Source of the DNA: JBFJKD01 sp038106145
Lineage (GTDB): Bacteria > Pseudomonadota > Gammaproteobacteria > Pseudomonadales > Porticoccaceae
Direction of reading: 5' to 3'
Assembly (NCBI GenBank): GCA_038106145.1
Contig: JAYODD010000006.1
Coordinates: 1 to 64,000, forward strand
DNA length: 64,000 bases
Below, piece after piece: positions 1-8,114 of the stretch; the first letter of the stretch is position 1, and each line of letters begins with the position of its first letter. Under the pieces are notes generated by a model that had not been told where the DNA came from, made no database searches, and saw only the letters and a program-made list of their open reading frames with translations. The translations under genes were made by a program, and so were the position numbers.

Positions 1-533
1 TGCACATCGGAGACAATGGCTTCGTAGATCAAAACGACGAACAGAGCGCCAAGTGGGTCGATTAGAATTCCTTCCCAACGCAGAATGTTACTCACCGCCG
101 GATTCGGCCGCACCGTGCGCAACAGCGGCACCACCACGGTTGGTCCGGTGACCACCACCAACGCGCCAAACAGTAACGCCATGGACCAGGAAAAATCGGT
201 AAACAGCCAGGTGCCACCTGCAATCAATAACCAATTGAGTACGGCACCCCAGCTCACCAGGTTGGTCACTGCCGAGCCGTGACCGCGAATATCGGAAAAG
301 TGCAGGGTCAGCGCGCCTTCAAACAACACCAGTGCCACGCCAATAGAAACCAGGGGAAATAAAATTTCGCCAAACATTACGTCCGGGTTGAGCACACCGC
401 TAACCGGTCCGGCCACGATACCGATTAACAACAAAAACAGTATAGACGGTAACTTGAGCCACCACGCCAGCCATTGGGCACCGATACCCAGGACGACAAT
501 AAAACCAATCAGCAAACCCAGCGATTCGTGCAT
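1..533 (-). CDS. Na+/H+ antiporter, CPA1 (NhaP-type), N-terminal part
   Basis: N-terminal 177 residues of a cation:proton antiporter; the rest lies beyond the left window edge. The frame opens at an ATG (531-533) with MHESLGLLIGFIVV and runs as hydrophobic helices broken by short loops. It contains LFEGALTLHFSDI, GPTVVVPLLR and a loop with GILIDPLGALF, all typical of the NhaP/CPA1 transport domain that exchanges Na+ or K+ for H+ in the inner membrane. An overlapping ATG at 535-537 is out of frame. A second, shorter antiporter of the same superfamily is at 6606-7844; the two share little sequence by eye. The family is clear; the transported ion is not. Confidence 0.85.
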   Translation of the reverse strand, partial: MHESLGLLIGFIVVLGIGAQWLAWWLKLPSILFLLLIGIVAGPVSGVLNPDVMFGEILFPLVSIGVALVLFEGALTLHFSDIRGHGSAVTNLVSWGAVLNWLLIAGGTWLFTDFSWSMALLFGALVVVTGPTVVVPLLRTVRPNPAVSNILRWEGILIDPLGALFVVLIYEAIVSDV

Positions 534-610
534 GCATAGCTCTCGACAAAATCAGGCGCCACAGTGCGTTACCGCGAATCGTTTGTCAATTTGCCACCCA
601 CTAAAAATAA

Positions 611-635
611 AAAAGGCCGGTTATTCCGGCCTTTT
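611..635 (-). terminator. Intrinsic terminator after the FTR1 gene
   Basis: A 10-bp perfect stem (AAAAGGCCGG / CCGGCCTTTT) with loop TTATT is followed on the minus strand by a T-rich run (complement of 602-612). It lies 20 bp past the stop of the FTR1-barrel gene and so ends the iron-uptake transcript before the antiporter gene. Confidence 0.8.
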
Positions 636-654
636 CGCGACGCGACAGCAATTG

Positions 655-2241
655 TCAAATTTCCAGTTCCACTTCAAAACGAATGGTATTGTCCGGCGTT
701 GCCCTGGTCAGCCCGAATAGCCAGCCGGCCGAATATTTAATGCCGTAGTCGCCCGGCTTAACCTTGCCGAAAAACGCGGGCCCCAGGTTATGTTCCTGTT
801 GATTACCGGGCACCCAGTCGTCCCATTCACCCAACTCACCAAACGCCTGTAAACCCGGCTCAAACTGTTCATTGCCCCGCCACTTGATCTGAAAGGCGTA
901 GGTTAGCTCGGTGGGGCTGTCGGCACCATCACCCACCTCCCGTTCAAAAATCGTATTCAGATTAAAAACAGCTGGACCATGCTCGTACTGAAACATGGGG
1001 CCGACTTCTACTTTGGCAGCCGCATCCCCATCCCGTTTATGGACATACTCGGCAAAGATTCCCATATCCAGGAAATACTGCCCCCGCTCGGTTAACTGGA
1101 TAATGTTTTCCCACTCCATCGCTTCAAGATTTAGTGTTTCCCCTGGCCCGGTCTCATACTCAAACACTATTTCCGTAAACCAGCGGGACATAATGCCGTG
1201 GCCAACCGCCACTTTATACTGTTGCTCTCCATCCTTTGGGTGGTCGTCATCCTCCACGTAGCCACCGCGGAATTCGATTTCGGTCTCGCCATACTCAATG
1301 ATCGGCGAATAGACCTTCGCCGCTGGCCCCGCCTGTACAGGCGGCGCAGCGGATGAGAACAGAAAGCTCGAAATAACCAGAACAAGACCCGTAATTGATG
1401 GCATACCCTGAGTTTGTCTTGTCAGTATCTGCTTTTTTTCCTTACGTATATTAACCAACTTCATCCCGCTGATGATAATCACCAGCGTTATCAAGTAGAA
1501 CACCAACTGCATACCCGCGGGCTGCGCATCGTAACCAATCAGCGTGCCCAGCACCTGTCCCAGTAACGAGCCGTTCTCTATCAACCCGGAGCTATCCCAC
1601 AAACCGTATCCCCAGGCTGGTATGAAGTCGCCCTGAATCAAGTATTTCGCCGCCTGGGATGCCATACCTGCAGCGAGTAGCATCAGCATAACGGCCGTCA
1701 CCGAAAAGAAGTAGCGCATTGGGATACGGATCAACCCGCCGTAGAGCGCGAATCCGACTAGCGTGCCGGTCACCAGCCCGATACCACTACCCAGAGCCAT
1801 GCCGCCAGCGGTGGAGCCACTGGCGGCGATGCCATAGAGAAACAGGACAACTTCCGCTCCCTCGCGCAACACCGCCAGACCCACCAATACCACCAACACG
1901 GTAATCGGTTCGATACCCTGGCGCACCGACTCCCCTGCTTTGGCCGCTTCCCCAGCCAGCTCCGCGCCGTGCACGGACATCCAGATATTGTGCCAGGCAA
2001 GCATCAGTACCACCGTCAGCAATATACTGGCGTTAAACAGTTCCTGCCCCATGCCCTCGGCCATCTCCGCAACCACATCAGCGAATACCGCCACTACAGC
2101 TGCCCCCGCGATACCCAGCCCGATGCCCAGTAACACCGCGAGCCCCCGGCGATGTACTCCCCGCGTCACCGCGCATACGATACCGATCACCAACGCGGCT
2201 TCCAGTACTTCTCGAAACACGATAATGAGCGAACTTAACAT
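655..2241 (-). CDS. FTR1-family iron permease fused to a secreted barrel-like domain
   Basis: 528 residues in two parts. Residues 1-270 are an FTR1/EfeU-type iron permease with both Fe-binding motifs (REVLE at 10-14, REGAE at 126-130) and about seven membrane helices. Residues 280-528 look like an independent exported protein: M280 starts a signal-peptide-like stretch (PSITGLVLVISSFLF, then AAPPVQAG), followed by alternating beta-rich sequence with many aromatic and acidic residues, ending in VELEI, as in outer-membrane or periplasmic barrels. FTR1 proteins normally stop near residue 275. The join lies just after a run of seven A (1433-1439 on the plus strand), in the codons GAA AAA AAG, so two genes may have been merged by a sequencing error, or the run may be a real slippery site. 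It is 27 bp downstream of the cupredoxin gene and likely cotranscribed under Fur control. Confidence 0.8.
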   Translation of the reverse strand: MLSSLIIVFREVLEAALVIGIVCAVTRGVHRRGLAVLLGIGLGIAGAAVVAVFADVVAEMAEGMGQELFNASILLTVVLMLAWHNIWMSVHGAELAGEAAKAGESVRQGIEPITVLVVLVGLAVLREGAEVVLFLYGIAASGSTAGGMALGSGIGLVTGTLVGFALYGGLIRIPMRYFFSVTAVMLMLLAAGMASQAAKYLIQGDFIPAWGYGLWDSSGLIENGSLLGQVLGTLIGYDAQPAGMQLVFYLITLVIIISGMKLVNIRKEKKQILTRQTQGMPSITGLVLVISSFLFSSAAPPVQAGPAAKVYSPIIEYGETEIEFRGGYVEDDDHPKDGEQQYKVAVGHGIMSRWFTEIVFEYETGPGETLNLEAMEWENIIQLTERGQYFLDMGIFAEYVHKRDGDAAAKVEVGPMFQYEHGPAVFNLNTIFEREVGDGADSPTELTYAFQIKWRGNEQFEPGLQAFGELGEWDDWVPGNQQEHNLGPAFFGKVKPGDYGIKYSAGWLFGLTRATPDNTIRFEVELEI

Positions 2242-2268
2242 GGCTACCTCGACCTAATTCGCAACAAG

Positions 2269-2592
2269 CTATTTGGCAACGACCACGCCCTGGGCGGTGT
2301 CCTCATTGAACTCACCAAAGAAGCTATAACGACCAGGCTTGAGGGGCCCAATAAATATTTTGGCGGTTTTATTGCCCGCGATAATTTTTTCCCGGTGCAA
2401 ATCGTAACTTTCAAATTCCTCCGGCGTGGAATCCTGATTTTCCACCACCAGCAGGACTTTCTTACCCGCTGGCACAACCACTTCCGCTGGATAGAAGCGA
2501 TGGTCCTTAATCACCAGCTTGAATTCCTGCGTTTCGGCCATCGCGCCACCCGCGACCAACGCCAGCAACATCATCGCAACTCGTATCAACAT
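2269..2592 (-). CDS. Exported cupredoxin-like protein of an iron-uptake operon
   Basis: 107 residues from ATG 2590-2592, which has a strong ribosome site (GGGAGG, 5 bp upstream); a longer frame from 2628 lacks this. Residues 1-20 are a signal peptide ending AMA/ET. The rest is a cupredoxin fold (KLVIKDHRFYPAEVVVPAGKKVLLVVEN...PGRYSFFGEF). No cysteine is present, so a classical type-1 copper site cannot form. Proteins of this kind are found beside FTR1 permeases and are thought to bind or oxidise iron or copper in the periplasm. It is the first gene of a two-gene operon with the permease, behind a Fur box. Confidence 0.8.
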   Translation of the reverse strand: MLIRVAMMLLALVAGGAMAETQEFKLVIKDHRFYPAEVVVPAGKKVLLVVENQDSTPEEFESYDLHREKIIAGNKTAKIFIGPLKPGRYSFFGEFNEDTAQGVVVAK

Positions 2593-2620
2593 AACGGCCT
2601 CCCATGTATTATTAACTAAT

Positions 2621-2646
2621 AAATACAAATGATAATGATTCGTATT
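2621..2646. promoter_or_regulatory. Fur box
   Basis: The stretch reads AAATAC-A-AATGATAATGATT-C-GTATTT, an inverted repeat that contains GATAATGATT, a close match to the Fur consensus (GATAATGATAATCATTATC). It lies 29 bp upstream of the cupredoxin start. Binding of iron-loaded Fur here would repress the cupredoxin-FTR1 operon when iron is plentiful. Confidence 0.8.
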
Positions 2647-2704
2647 TGTGAATGCTACTGTGTTTTATATTAAATAACAACAGGACTGAATAGAATTGAT
2701 GTAC

Positions 2705-2885
2705 GTCAAATTGTGGGGCGCAACCCCCAGTACGGGGCCGCTGACTGTTCGGAGGCCGCATGCGAAGAAGATACCGGGGCGCATTGGAACTCACACCCAG
2801 GTGGGAGCCCGGAAACCGGACGCTTGGCGTGGGGGGCTTGCACCACGCTTGATCGCGGCTACCCTGTCCGACGACTCGCAAACAC
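2705..2885. other. GC-rich noncoding segment with hairpins, possible structured RNA
   Basis: Between purT and the Fur box the composition changes abruptly from AT-rich to very GC-rich. No credible protein is encoded on either strand. Short perfect stems are visible: TGGGG-CGCAA-CCCC near 2713, CCGG-AAA-CCGG near 2815 and GCGTGG...CCACGC near 2827-2850. I compared it by memory with 6S, RNase P, SRP, tmRNA and common riboswitches and found no convincing match. Strand and function are unknown. Confidence 0.25.
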
Positions 2886-2890
2886 CAGAA

Positions 2891-4072
2891 CTAAAGGGAT
2901 ATTTTAACTTCTGCTGCTGCCGCCAGCGCTTTGGCTTTGGCCTCGGCGATGTTCTGGCCCCGCGCCAGCGCCACACCCATTCTACGGCGGCCCTTTACTT
3001 CGGGTTTACCAAATAACCGCAACTGGGTGTCCGGTGCCACCAGTGCACTGTGCAAATTTTGAAACGCCACTTGGGTTGACTCCCCTGACACCAGTATCAC
3101 CGCGGAGGCGCTCGGGCCGTGCTGCACAATATTGGGAATGGGTAAACCCAGAATTGCCCGGACATGCAGGGCAAACTGTGAAAGATCCTGGGAAATCATG
3201 GTCACCATACCGGTGTCATGGGGCCGTGGCGACACTTCGCTGAAAATCACGGCGTCGCCCTTCACAAACAGCTCCACACCAAAAATTCCCCATCCGCCCA
3301 GAGCATCGGTGACCCGCCGCGCAATTTGCTGCGCGGCTTCGAGGGCGACCGGACTCATATTCTGGGGTTGCCAGCTCTCCCGGTAGTCGCCATCCTCCTG
3401 ACGATGACCAATCGGCTGACAAAAGCTGGTGCCATCCCGGTGGCGTACCGTCAGGAGCGTAATTTCATAGTCGAAATCCACAAAGCCTTCAATAATGACC
3501 CGTCCCGCGCCAGCGCGTCCCCCTTCCTGAGCATATTGCCAGGCGCGGCTGATATCTGCTGGGCTGCGCACCAGGCTTTGCCCTTTGCCGGAGGAACTCA
3601 TGATGGGCTTCACCAGACAAGGAATTCCGATCGCCGCTACCGCCTCGTCAAATTCGTCACGAGTACCGGCAAAACGGTATGTCGAGGTCGGTACGCCTAA
3701 CTCCTCACCGGCGAGACGTCGAATACCTTCGCGATTCATGGTCAACTGCGCCGCCCGCGCTGTCGGTACCACTCGATAGCCTTCGCCCTCCAGATCAACA
3801 AGGGTGTCGGTGGCGATTGCCTCGATTTCAGGAACGATATAATCGGGTTTCTCCCGCTCTATTATGTCCCGCAGCGCCTTGCCATCCAGCATCGACAGGG
3901 TATAGCTGCGATCCGCTACCTGCATGGCCGGCGCATGCGCGTATCGATCAAGCGCAATCACCTCAATGCCCAGGCGCTGTAACTCGATAACCACTTCTTT
4001 ACCGAGTTCACCGGACCCGCATAACAGCACTTTGGTAGCGGTGGAGGAAAACGGTGTGCCAATTGTTACCAC
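2891..4072 (-). CDS. purT: Formate-dependent phosphoribosylglycinamide formyltransferase PurT
   Basis: 393 residues, matching E. coli PurT (392) along its length. It catalyses the formate- and ATP-dependent formylation of GAR in purine synthesis, an alternative to folate-dependent PurN. Visible hallmarks are GSGELGKEVVIELQRLG (N-terminal nucleotide fold), IVPEIEAIATD, the ATP-grasp segment KPIMSSSGKGQSLV, GHRQEDGDYRESWQPQ and EVSPRPHDTGMVTMISQDLS. A longer frame runs back to a TTG at 4096, but a perfect TATAAT sits at 4106-4111, so transcription should begin near 4099. That leaves the GTG at 4070-4072 as the sensible start, and it gives the family length. Confidence 0.93.
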   Translation of the reverse strand: MVTIGTPFSSTATKVLLCGSGELGKEVVIELQRLGIEVIALDRYAHAPAMQVADRSYTLSMLDGKALRDIIEREKPDYIVPEIEAIATDTLVDLEGEGYRVVPTARAAQLTMNREGIRRLAGEELGVPTSTYRFAGTRDEFDEAVAAIGIPCLVKPIMSSSGKGQSLVRSPADISRAWQYAQEGGRAGAGRVIIEGFVDFDYEITLLTVRHRDGTSFCQPIGHRQEDGDYRESWQPQNMSPVALEAAQQIARRVTDALGGWGIFGVELFVKGDAVIFSEVSPRPHDTGMVTMISQDLSQFALHVRAILGLPIPNIVQHGPSASAVILVSGESTQVAFQNLHSALVAPDTQLRLFGKPEVKGRRRMGVALARGQNIAEAKAKALAAAAEVKISL

Positions 4073-4105
4073 TGTCAAATACTCGCAAGACGTCAATTGC
4101 CGAGC

Positions 4106-4130
4106 ATTATAGGCCAGACCCCCGGTGTGA
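4106..4130 (-). promoter_or_regulatory. purT promoter (perfect -10 TATAAT)
   Basis: On the minus strand TATAAT (4106-4111) is preceded at about 17 bp by a weak -35 (CGTTTC/GTTTCA, near 4128). It is placed to give a leader of about 25 nt before the GTG of purT. No PurR-like operator is obvious. Confidence 0.55.
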
Positions 4131-4249
4131 AACGAGAGTAACCGGAGATAGAAGTTATCAATGGATCAAGGTGTAGTCTTCCTCAGTGACACAGCCTCCA
4201 ACCTGGCCCGCGAGGGACACTATGGGGAAACTGGCTCGGACTAGGTTTG

Positions 4250-5380
4250 CTATTTTTGATGTACGACCGTAGGACGCGCTTTCTTGACCTGGGGTTTGTC
4301 GGAGATTTGCTCGATATGCGCCGACTTATTGCGACCATGTTCTTTGGCGTGGTACAGAGCCTTGTCGGCACAGTGCACCAGATCGTTCATATTCTGTCCA
4401 GGCTGCAGGGTCGCGGCACCGATACTGACGGTGATTGTTTCATCCGTCACCCCCCTGGCTTTCTCAACGGCCCGTCGAAAGCGCTCAGCGAGGACACAGG
4501 CGCCATCCAGTCCGGTGTCCGGAAGAATAACGGCAAATTCTTCACCGCCGTAGCGTCCACACACATCGTGATCCCGACAATTTTCGTCGATTAACTCGGC
4601 GATATTACGCAACACTGTATCCCCGGTCTGGTGCCCATAGTTATCGTTAATTGATTTAAAATTATCCACATCCATCAATAATAAGGACAGCGGCACATCC
4701 ATACTCGCCGCACGTTCCATCTGCGTTTGAAGCTTTGTCTCGATGACTTGTCGATTGTGGATACCGGTCAGGCTGTCGTAACTGTTGCTCTCCTTCAGAT
4801 CGGCATTTACACGTTCCATCTGGCGCTGATATTCTTCCAGTTGGAGCTGATAGGCGGACTGCTCCTCCGCCAGACGTTCCATCTCCGCCACCATCGATCG
4901 CAACTCAAGCTGCGCGACTACCTGCCTCGATAGCGCCCGCAGCGCCTCGATTTTATCTTCTTCCAGTACGCGGGGTACGCGGTCAATCACGCACACCGTT
5001 CCAAGCGCCTCGCCAGTAGGCGTAACCAACGGCGCACCCGCATAAAATCGAATATTGGGGTCCCCTGCCACGAGCGGATTGGTCGCAAATCGCGGGTCGA
5101 GGATCGCATCCTGAACAACCATGACCTGTTTGGGCTTACGAATGGCGTGGGCGCAGAACGCGTATTCGCGGGGAGTTTCCTTAGCCTCAAGACCTACCCG
5201 GGCCTTAAACCACTGGCGCTCTGCGTCCACCAGGGAGATCAGCGCAATCGGGGTTTCGCAGATAAACGCGGCCAAACCAACAATATCATCGTACGCCTGT
5301 TCCTCCAGGGTATCGAGAATGTTGTAACGGGCCAGTGCCTCAAGGCGCGATTGCTCCTTTGACAATAAGGATACGACCAT
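4250..5380 (-). CDS. GAF-GGDEF diguanylate cyclase
   Basis: 376-residue cytoplasmic protein with no membrane segment. Residues 20-155 form a GAF sensor domain (CETPIALISLVDAERQWFK, FCAHAI, AGAPLVTPTGEALGTVCVID). Residues 155-205 are a Glu/Gln-rich coiled coil (MERLAEEQSAYQLQLEEYQRQM). Residues 205-355 are a GGDEF domain with the intact active site RYGGEEFAV and an RxxD inhibitory site (RDHD) upstream of it, so c-di-GMP synthesis with product feedback is expected. The N-terminal GAF type recurs in proteins sensing small ligands or redox state; the ligand is unknown. It is a monocistronic gene between purT and the J-domain protein. Confidence 0.9.
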   Translation of the reverse strand: MVVSLLSKEQSRLEALARYNILDTLEEQAYDDIVGLAAFICETPIALISLVDAERQWFKARVGLEAKETPREYAFCAHAIRKPKQVMVVQDAILDPRFATNPLVAGDPNIRFYAGAPLVTPTGEALGTVCVIDRVPRVLEEDKIEALRALSRQVVAQLELRSMVAEMERLAEEQSAYQLQLEEYQRQMERVNADLKESNSYDSLTGIHNRQVIETKLQTQMERAASMDVPLSLLLMDVDNFKSINDNYGHQTGDTVLRNIAELIDENCRDHDVCGRYGGEEFAVILPDTGLDGACVLAERFRRAVEKARGVTDETITVSIGAATLQPGQNMNDLVHCADKALYHAKEHGRNKSAHIEQISDKPQVKKARPTVVHQK

Positions 5381-5598
5381 GGGACAGGGTCTCTCTGATT
5401 CATCGAGTTCGATGAGTTATCGGACGTTTTCATTAATAACTTGAACGCCAATACAGCAAATACGGCAAGTTACTACAGTCCACCTGCACGATTGTAGCAT
5501 TATTAACCGAGCGATCAACAATGCCATTATCGGGGGCCGATTACGCCTCGGCGCAAAAAACGGTTCCGTTTTTCGCCTGTCCCCCGTATGTTACGCCG

Positions 5599-6309
5599 AT
5601 GGCAAAATTAATCCTGTTACTGGTACTGGGTTTTATCCTTTGGTACGGCTGGCGTCGTCTGCAGGAACTCAAGAAGCAAACCTCGGCACAGCGTAAATCC
5701 GCGCTCCTGCGCGGCGCCTTTATCGCCCTGTTCGTGGTGACGGTGGGACTGGTGGTGACCGGTCGCGTCCACTGGATTACCGCCGCCGTCGCGGGTCTGT
5801 TGCCGCTAACTCAGAAATTGATGCATATTGCCCTCAGGGCCTTTCCGTTATTGCAATTCTGGCAAAGGGCGACCGGCACCCCTCTCGTCCCTAAAATAAA
5901 AACCGCCGCGCTGGAAATCTCCATCAGCCTGGCGAATGGCAATATCGATGGAAAAATACTTCAGGGTGAACACGCGGGTCTGCCGCTATCGGCCCTCAAT
6001 CGCACACAGTTGGAACAGGTGCTGGCAACATGGCGCGGTGAAGATCGGGAATCAGCCCTGCTCCTCAATGCCTATATAGCGCGCCGATTCGCCGGCACCC
6101 AATCGCAGGCAAACCGGCAACCACCCCCGCCGGCAAGTCATTTAAACATCGACGAGGCACGACAAATTCTCGGTGTTCAGGACACCGCTACCCGAGAAGA
6201 AATTATCAAAGCCCACAAACGTCTTATACAAAAACTGCACCCGGATCGGGGCGGAAACGACTACCTGGCCGCCAAAGTTAATGCCGCGAAGGATCTGCTG
6301 ACCGGCTAG
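5599..6309 (+). CDS. Membrane-anchored protein with C-terminal J domain
   Basis: 236 residues. An N-terminal membrane segment (KLILLLVLGFILWYGW) is followed by a basic linker and a second hydrophobic stretch (GAFIALFVVTVGLVVTG). At the C-terminus is a short J domain (NIDEARQILGVQDTATREEIIKAHKRLIQKLHPDRGG) with the HPD motif needed to stimulate DnaK ATPase. The layout, membrane helix first and J domain last, resembles Pam18/Tim14 and the DjlC-type bacterial proteins. An upstream in-frame ATG at 5521 would add 26 non-hydrophobic residues; I chose 5599 because relatives begin directly with the helix, but the ribosome site there is poor. A DnaK partner is inferred. Confidence 0.8.
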   Translation: MAKLILLLVLGFILWYGWRRLQELKKQTSAQRKSALLRGAFIALFVVTVGLVVTGRVHWITAAVAGLLPLTQKLMHIALRAFPLLQFWQRATGTPLVPKIKTAALEISISLANGNIDGKILQGEHAGLPLSALNRTQLEQVLATWRGEDRESALLLNAYIARRFAGTQSQANRQPPPPASHLNIDEARQILGVQDTATREEIIKAHKRLIQKLHPDRGGNDYLAAKVNAAKDLLTG

Positions 6310-6368
6310 CCGCAGTGTACCCCGCCCCCCGCGCTCCGTATAATGCCCAGCTGACACTCTCACCCACT

Positions 6369-6445
6369 GTCCCGGTGGCACAGCTGGATAGCGCAGCCCC
6401 CTCCTAAGGGGCAGGTCAGAGGTTCGAATCCTCTCCGGGACGCCA
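6369..6445 (+). tRNA. tRNA-Arg (anticodon CCT)
   Basis: 77 nt. Acceptor stem GTCCCGG (6369-6375) pairs with CCGGGAC (6435-6441), discriminator G, encoded CCA at 6443-6445. The anticodon loop CTCCTAA gives anticodon CCT (reads AGG). The T arm GAGGTTCGAATCCTC is canonical. Confidence 0.95.
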
Positions 6446-6605
6446 ATTACTATCCTGTCAACGGCTAGCCACACATCGCCCACAAAAAAAATATGGGCGG
6501 AACCTGATTACCTGCTATTTGCCAATAAAGTATTTCAGTAGAATGCGCGCACCTTGTCGCCGGTAGTGGCCGCTACCGGATCTGCCTTTTGGGAAACCGC
6601 ACCAC

Positions 6606-7844
6606 ATGCTGCCCGCCGATACCATAGAACTCGCCAAACATATTCTTACCGGACTGTCGATCATACTCGGCGTCGGCTGTCTGTGCGGTGCGCTGTCCAA
6701 AAAAATTGGTCTGCCGGATATTGTTCTCTACCTGATTGCTGGAATGGTGCTGGGCGGTGCCGGACTGGGCGTGCTCGATATCGCGGCGGACAGCGCCATA
6801 AACCAGGCTATCCTTATTTTTGGCGCCTCTTACCTGGTATTTGACGGTGGCGCGTCACTGCGCCTGAAAGTGCTAAGTCAGGTGTGGATTTCGATTACGG
6901 TGATCGCCACCGTCGGTATGCTGATTACTGCTGGGGTGGTCGCTGCAGCCGCCTACTACATTGCCGATATCCCCCTTATGGTTGCATTACTGATAGGCGC
7001 GGCCATCGCCTCCACCGATCCCGCTACGTTAGTGCCGATTTTCAAACAGGTGCCTATTCGTGAGCGCGTCGCGCAAACCGTCATGGCAGAGTCCGCGTTT
7101 AACGACGCGATGGGCGCTATCGCGACCTTTACCATTGCCGGAATTATGCTGGGAACCGGGGAGTTCTCTCTTCCAGACACCCTCACTGGCCTTGCCTATA
7201 CCGGTGGCGGCGGTTTACTGGTGGGACTGATCGCCGGCTATACCTTTATCTGCCTCGTTGCACCGGCAAAAATCGGCATGCTCACCGGCTTCGCTCCGGT
7301 ATTTAAAATTGTCGCCATATTGGCTACCTATCTGGGTGCCGACGCCATCGGCGCATCCGGTTTTATGGCGGTATTTGTGCTGGGTATTATGGTGGGCAAT
7401 CGCAGGGCATTTAACGCCCCGTTCACCGATCATGACACTGAAAGTTTTGAGTCATTCCAGGGCATCATCGCCGAAATGATGCGCATTATGGTGTTTATCT
7501 TACTCGGCTCTCACGTCGATTTTGAGCTGATCAACCGCTATTTGACTGATGGCGTCGTCATTGTCGCAGTACTGATGTTGGTGGCCAGACCGTTAACGGT
7601 GTTTCTATGTTGCCTCCCCGATCGACGCGCCAAATGGACACTGAATGAAATGCTGTTTATGTGCTGGACCCGCGAAACCGGTGTGATTCCCGCCGCCCTC
7701 GCGGGTTTGCTGATCGGCATGCGGGTTCCCGGCGCCAAAGAGGTTGCCGCAACAGTATTTATCGCCATTATCATCACCATCGTAGTGCAGGCTTCAAGCA
7801 CCAAATGGCTTGCCGGAAAGCTGGGACTGCTAGAAAAAAAATAA
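6606..7844 (+). CDS. Na+/H+ antiporter, CPA1 type
   Basis: 412 residues, about 12 membrane helices and no long cytoplasmic tail. It carries CPA1 signatures: LVFDGGASLRLKVL, ASTDPATLVPIFKQVPIRERVAQTVMAESAFNDAMGAI (Asp of TDPAT and the ND pair of FND are the ion-binding residues in NhaP-like exchangers), and a C-terminal ARPLTVFLCCL...WTRETGVIPAALAG, where the conserved Arg lies. It would exchange Na+ or K+ for protons and help pH and salt balance. It stands alone, preceded by tRNA-Arg. Confidence 0.9.
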   Translation: MLPADTIELAKHILTGLSIILGVGCLCGALSKKIGLPDIVLYLIAGMVLGGAGLGVLDIAADSAINQAILIFGASYLVFDGGASLRLKVLSQVWISITVIATVGMLITAGVVAAAAYYIADIPLMVALLIGAAIASTDPATLVPIFKQVPIRERVAQTVMAESAFNDAMGAIATFTIAGIMLGTGEFSLPDTLTGLAYTGGGGLLVGLIAGYTFICLVAPAKIGMLTGFAPVFKIVAILATYLGADAIGASGFMAVFVLGIMVGNRRAFNAPFTDHDTESFESFQGIIAEMMRIMVFILLGSHVDFELINRYLTDGVVIVAVLMLVARPLTVFLCCLPDRRAKWTLNEMLFMCWTRETGVIPAALAGLLIGMRVPGAKEVAATVFIAIIITIVVQASSTKWLAGKLGLLEKK

Positions 7845-8114
7845 CAGCCTGCTGCTGATCAAGCTTACGACGGGGTATTCACCCGTTGATTTTCACTTTG
7901 GCGCCGTCGTCTGTCGCCACGCTCCTTAAGCTTCTATTATCGAACCGTCACGCGCGGCAACAAGTCACATTCTGACCATTAACCCCGCTCCGCAAATAAA
8001 AATTGTGAACTTCAACACCGCATAAAAGCCGGCCCTCTATATCCTGTCGACTTAGTTTTACAGCCTCACATCGACATCCGACTACTTATGGAATAACCGT
8101 CTTAACTGCAAAAT

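Noticed and set aside
2705..2885. 6S RNA or another standard housekeeping RNA
   Set aside because: A GGTGTTTGCG segment on the minus strand recalled 6S, but the closing stem and the conserved bubble could not be found.
6142..6483. Minus-strand frame across tRNA-Arg(CCT)
   Set aside because: It is the antisense of the J-domain gene and tRNA; its VPERIRTSDLPLRRG text is the familiar artefact of reading a tRNA as protein.
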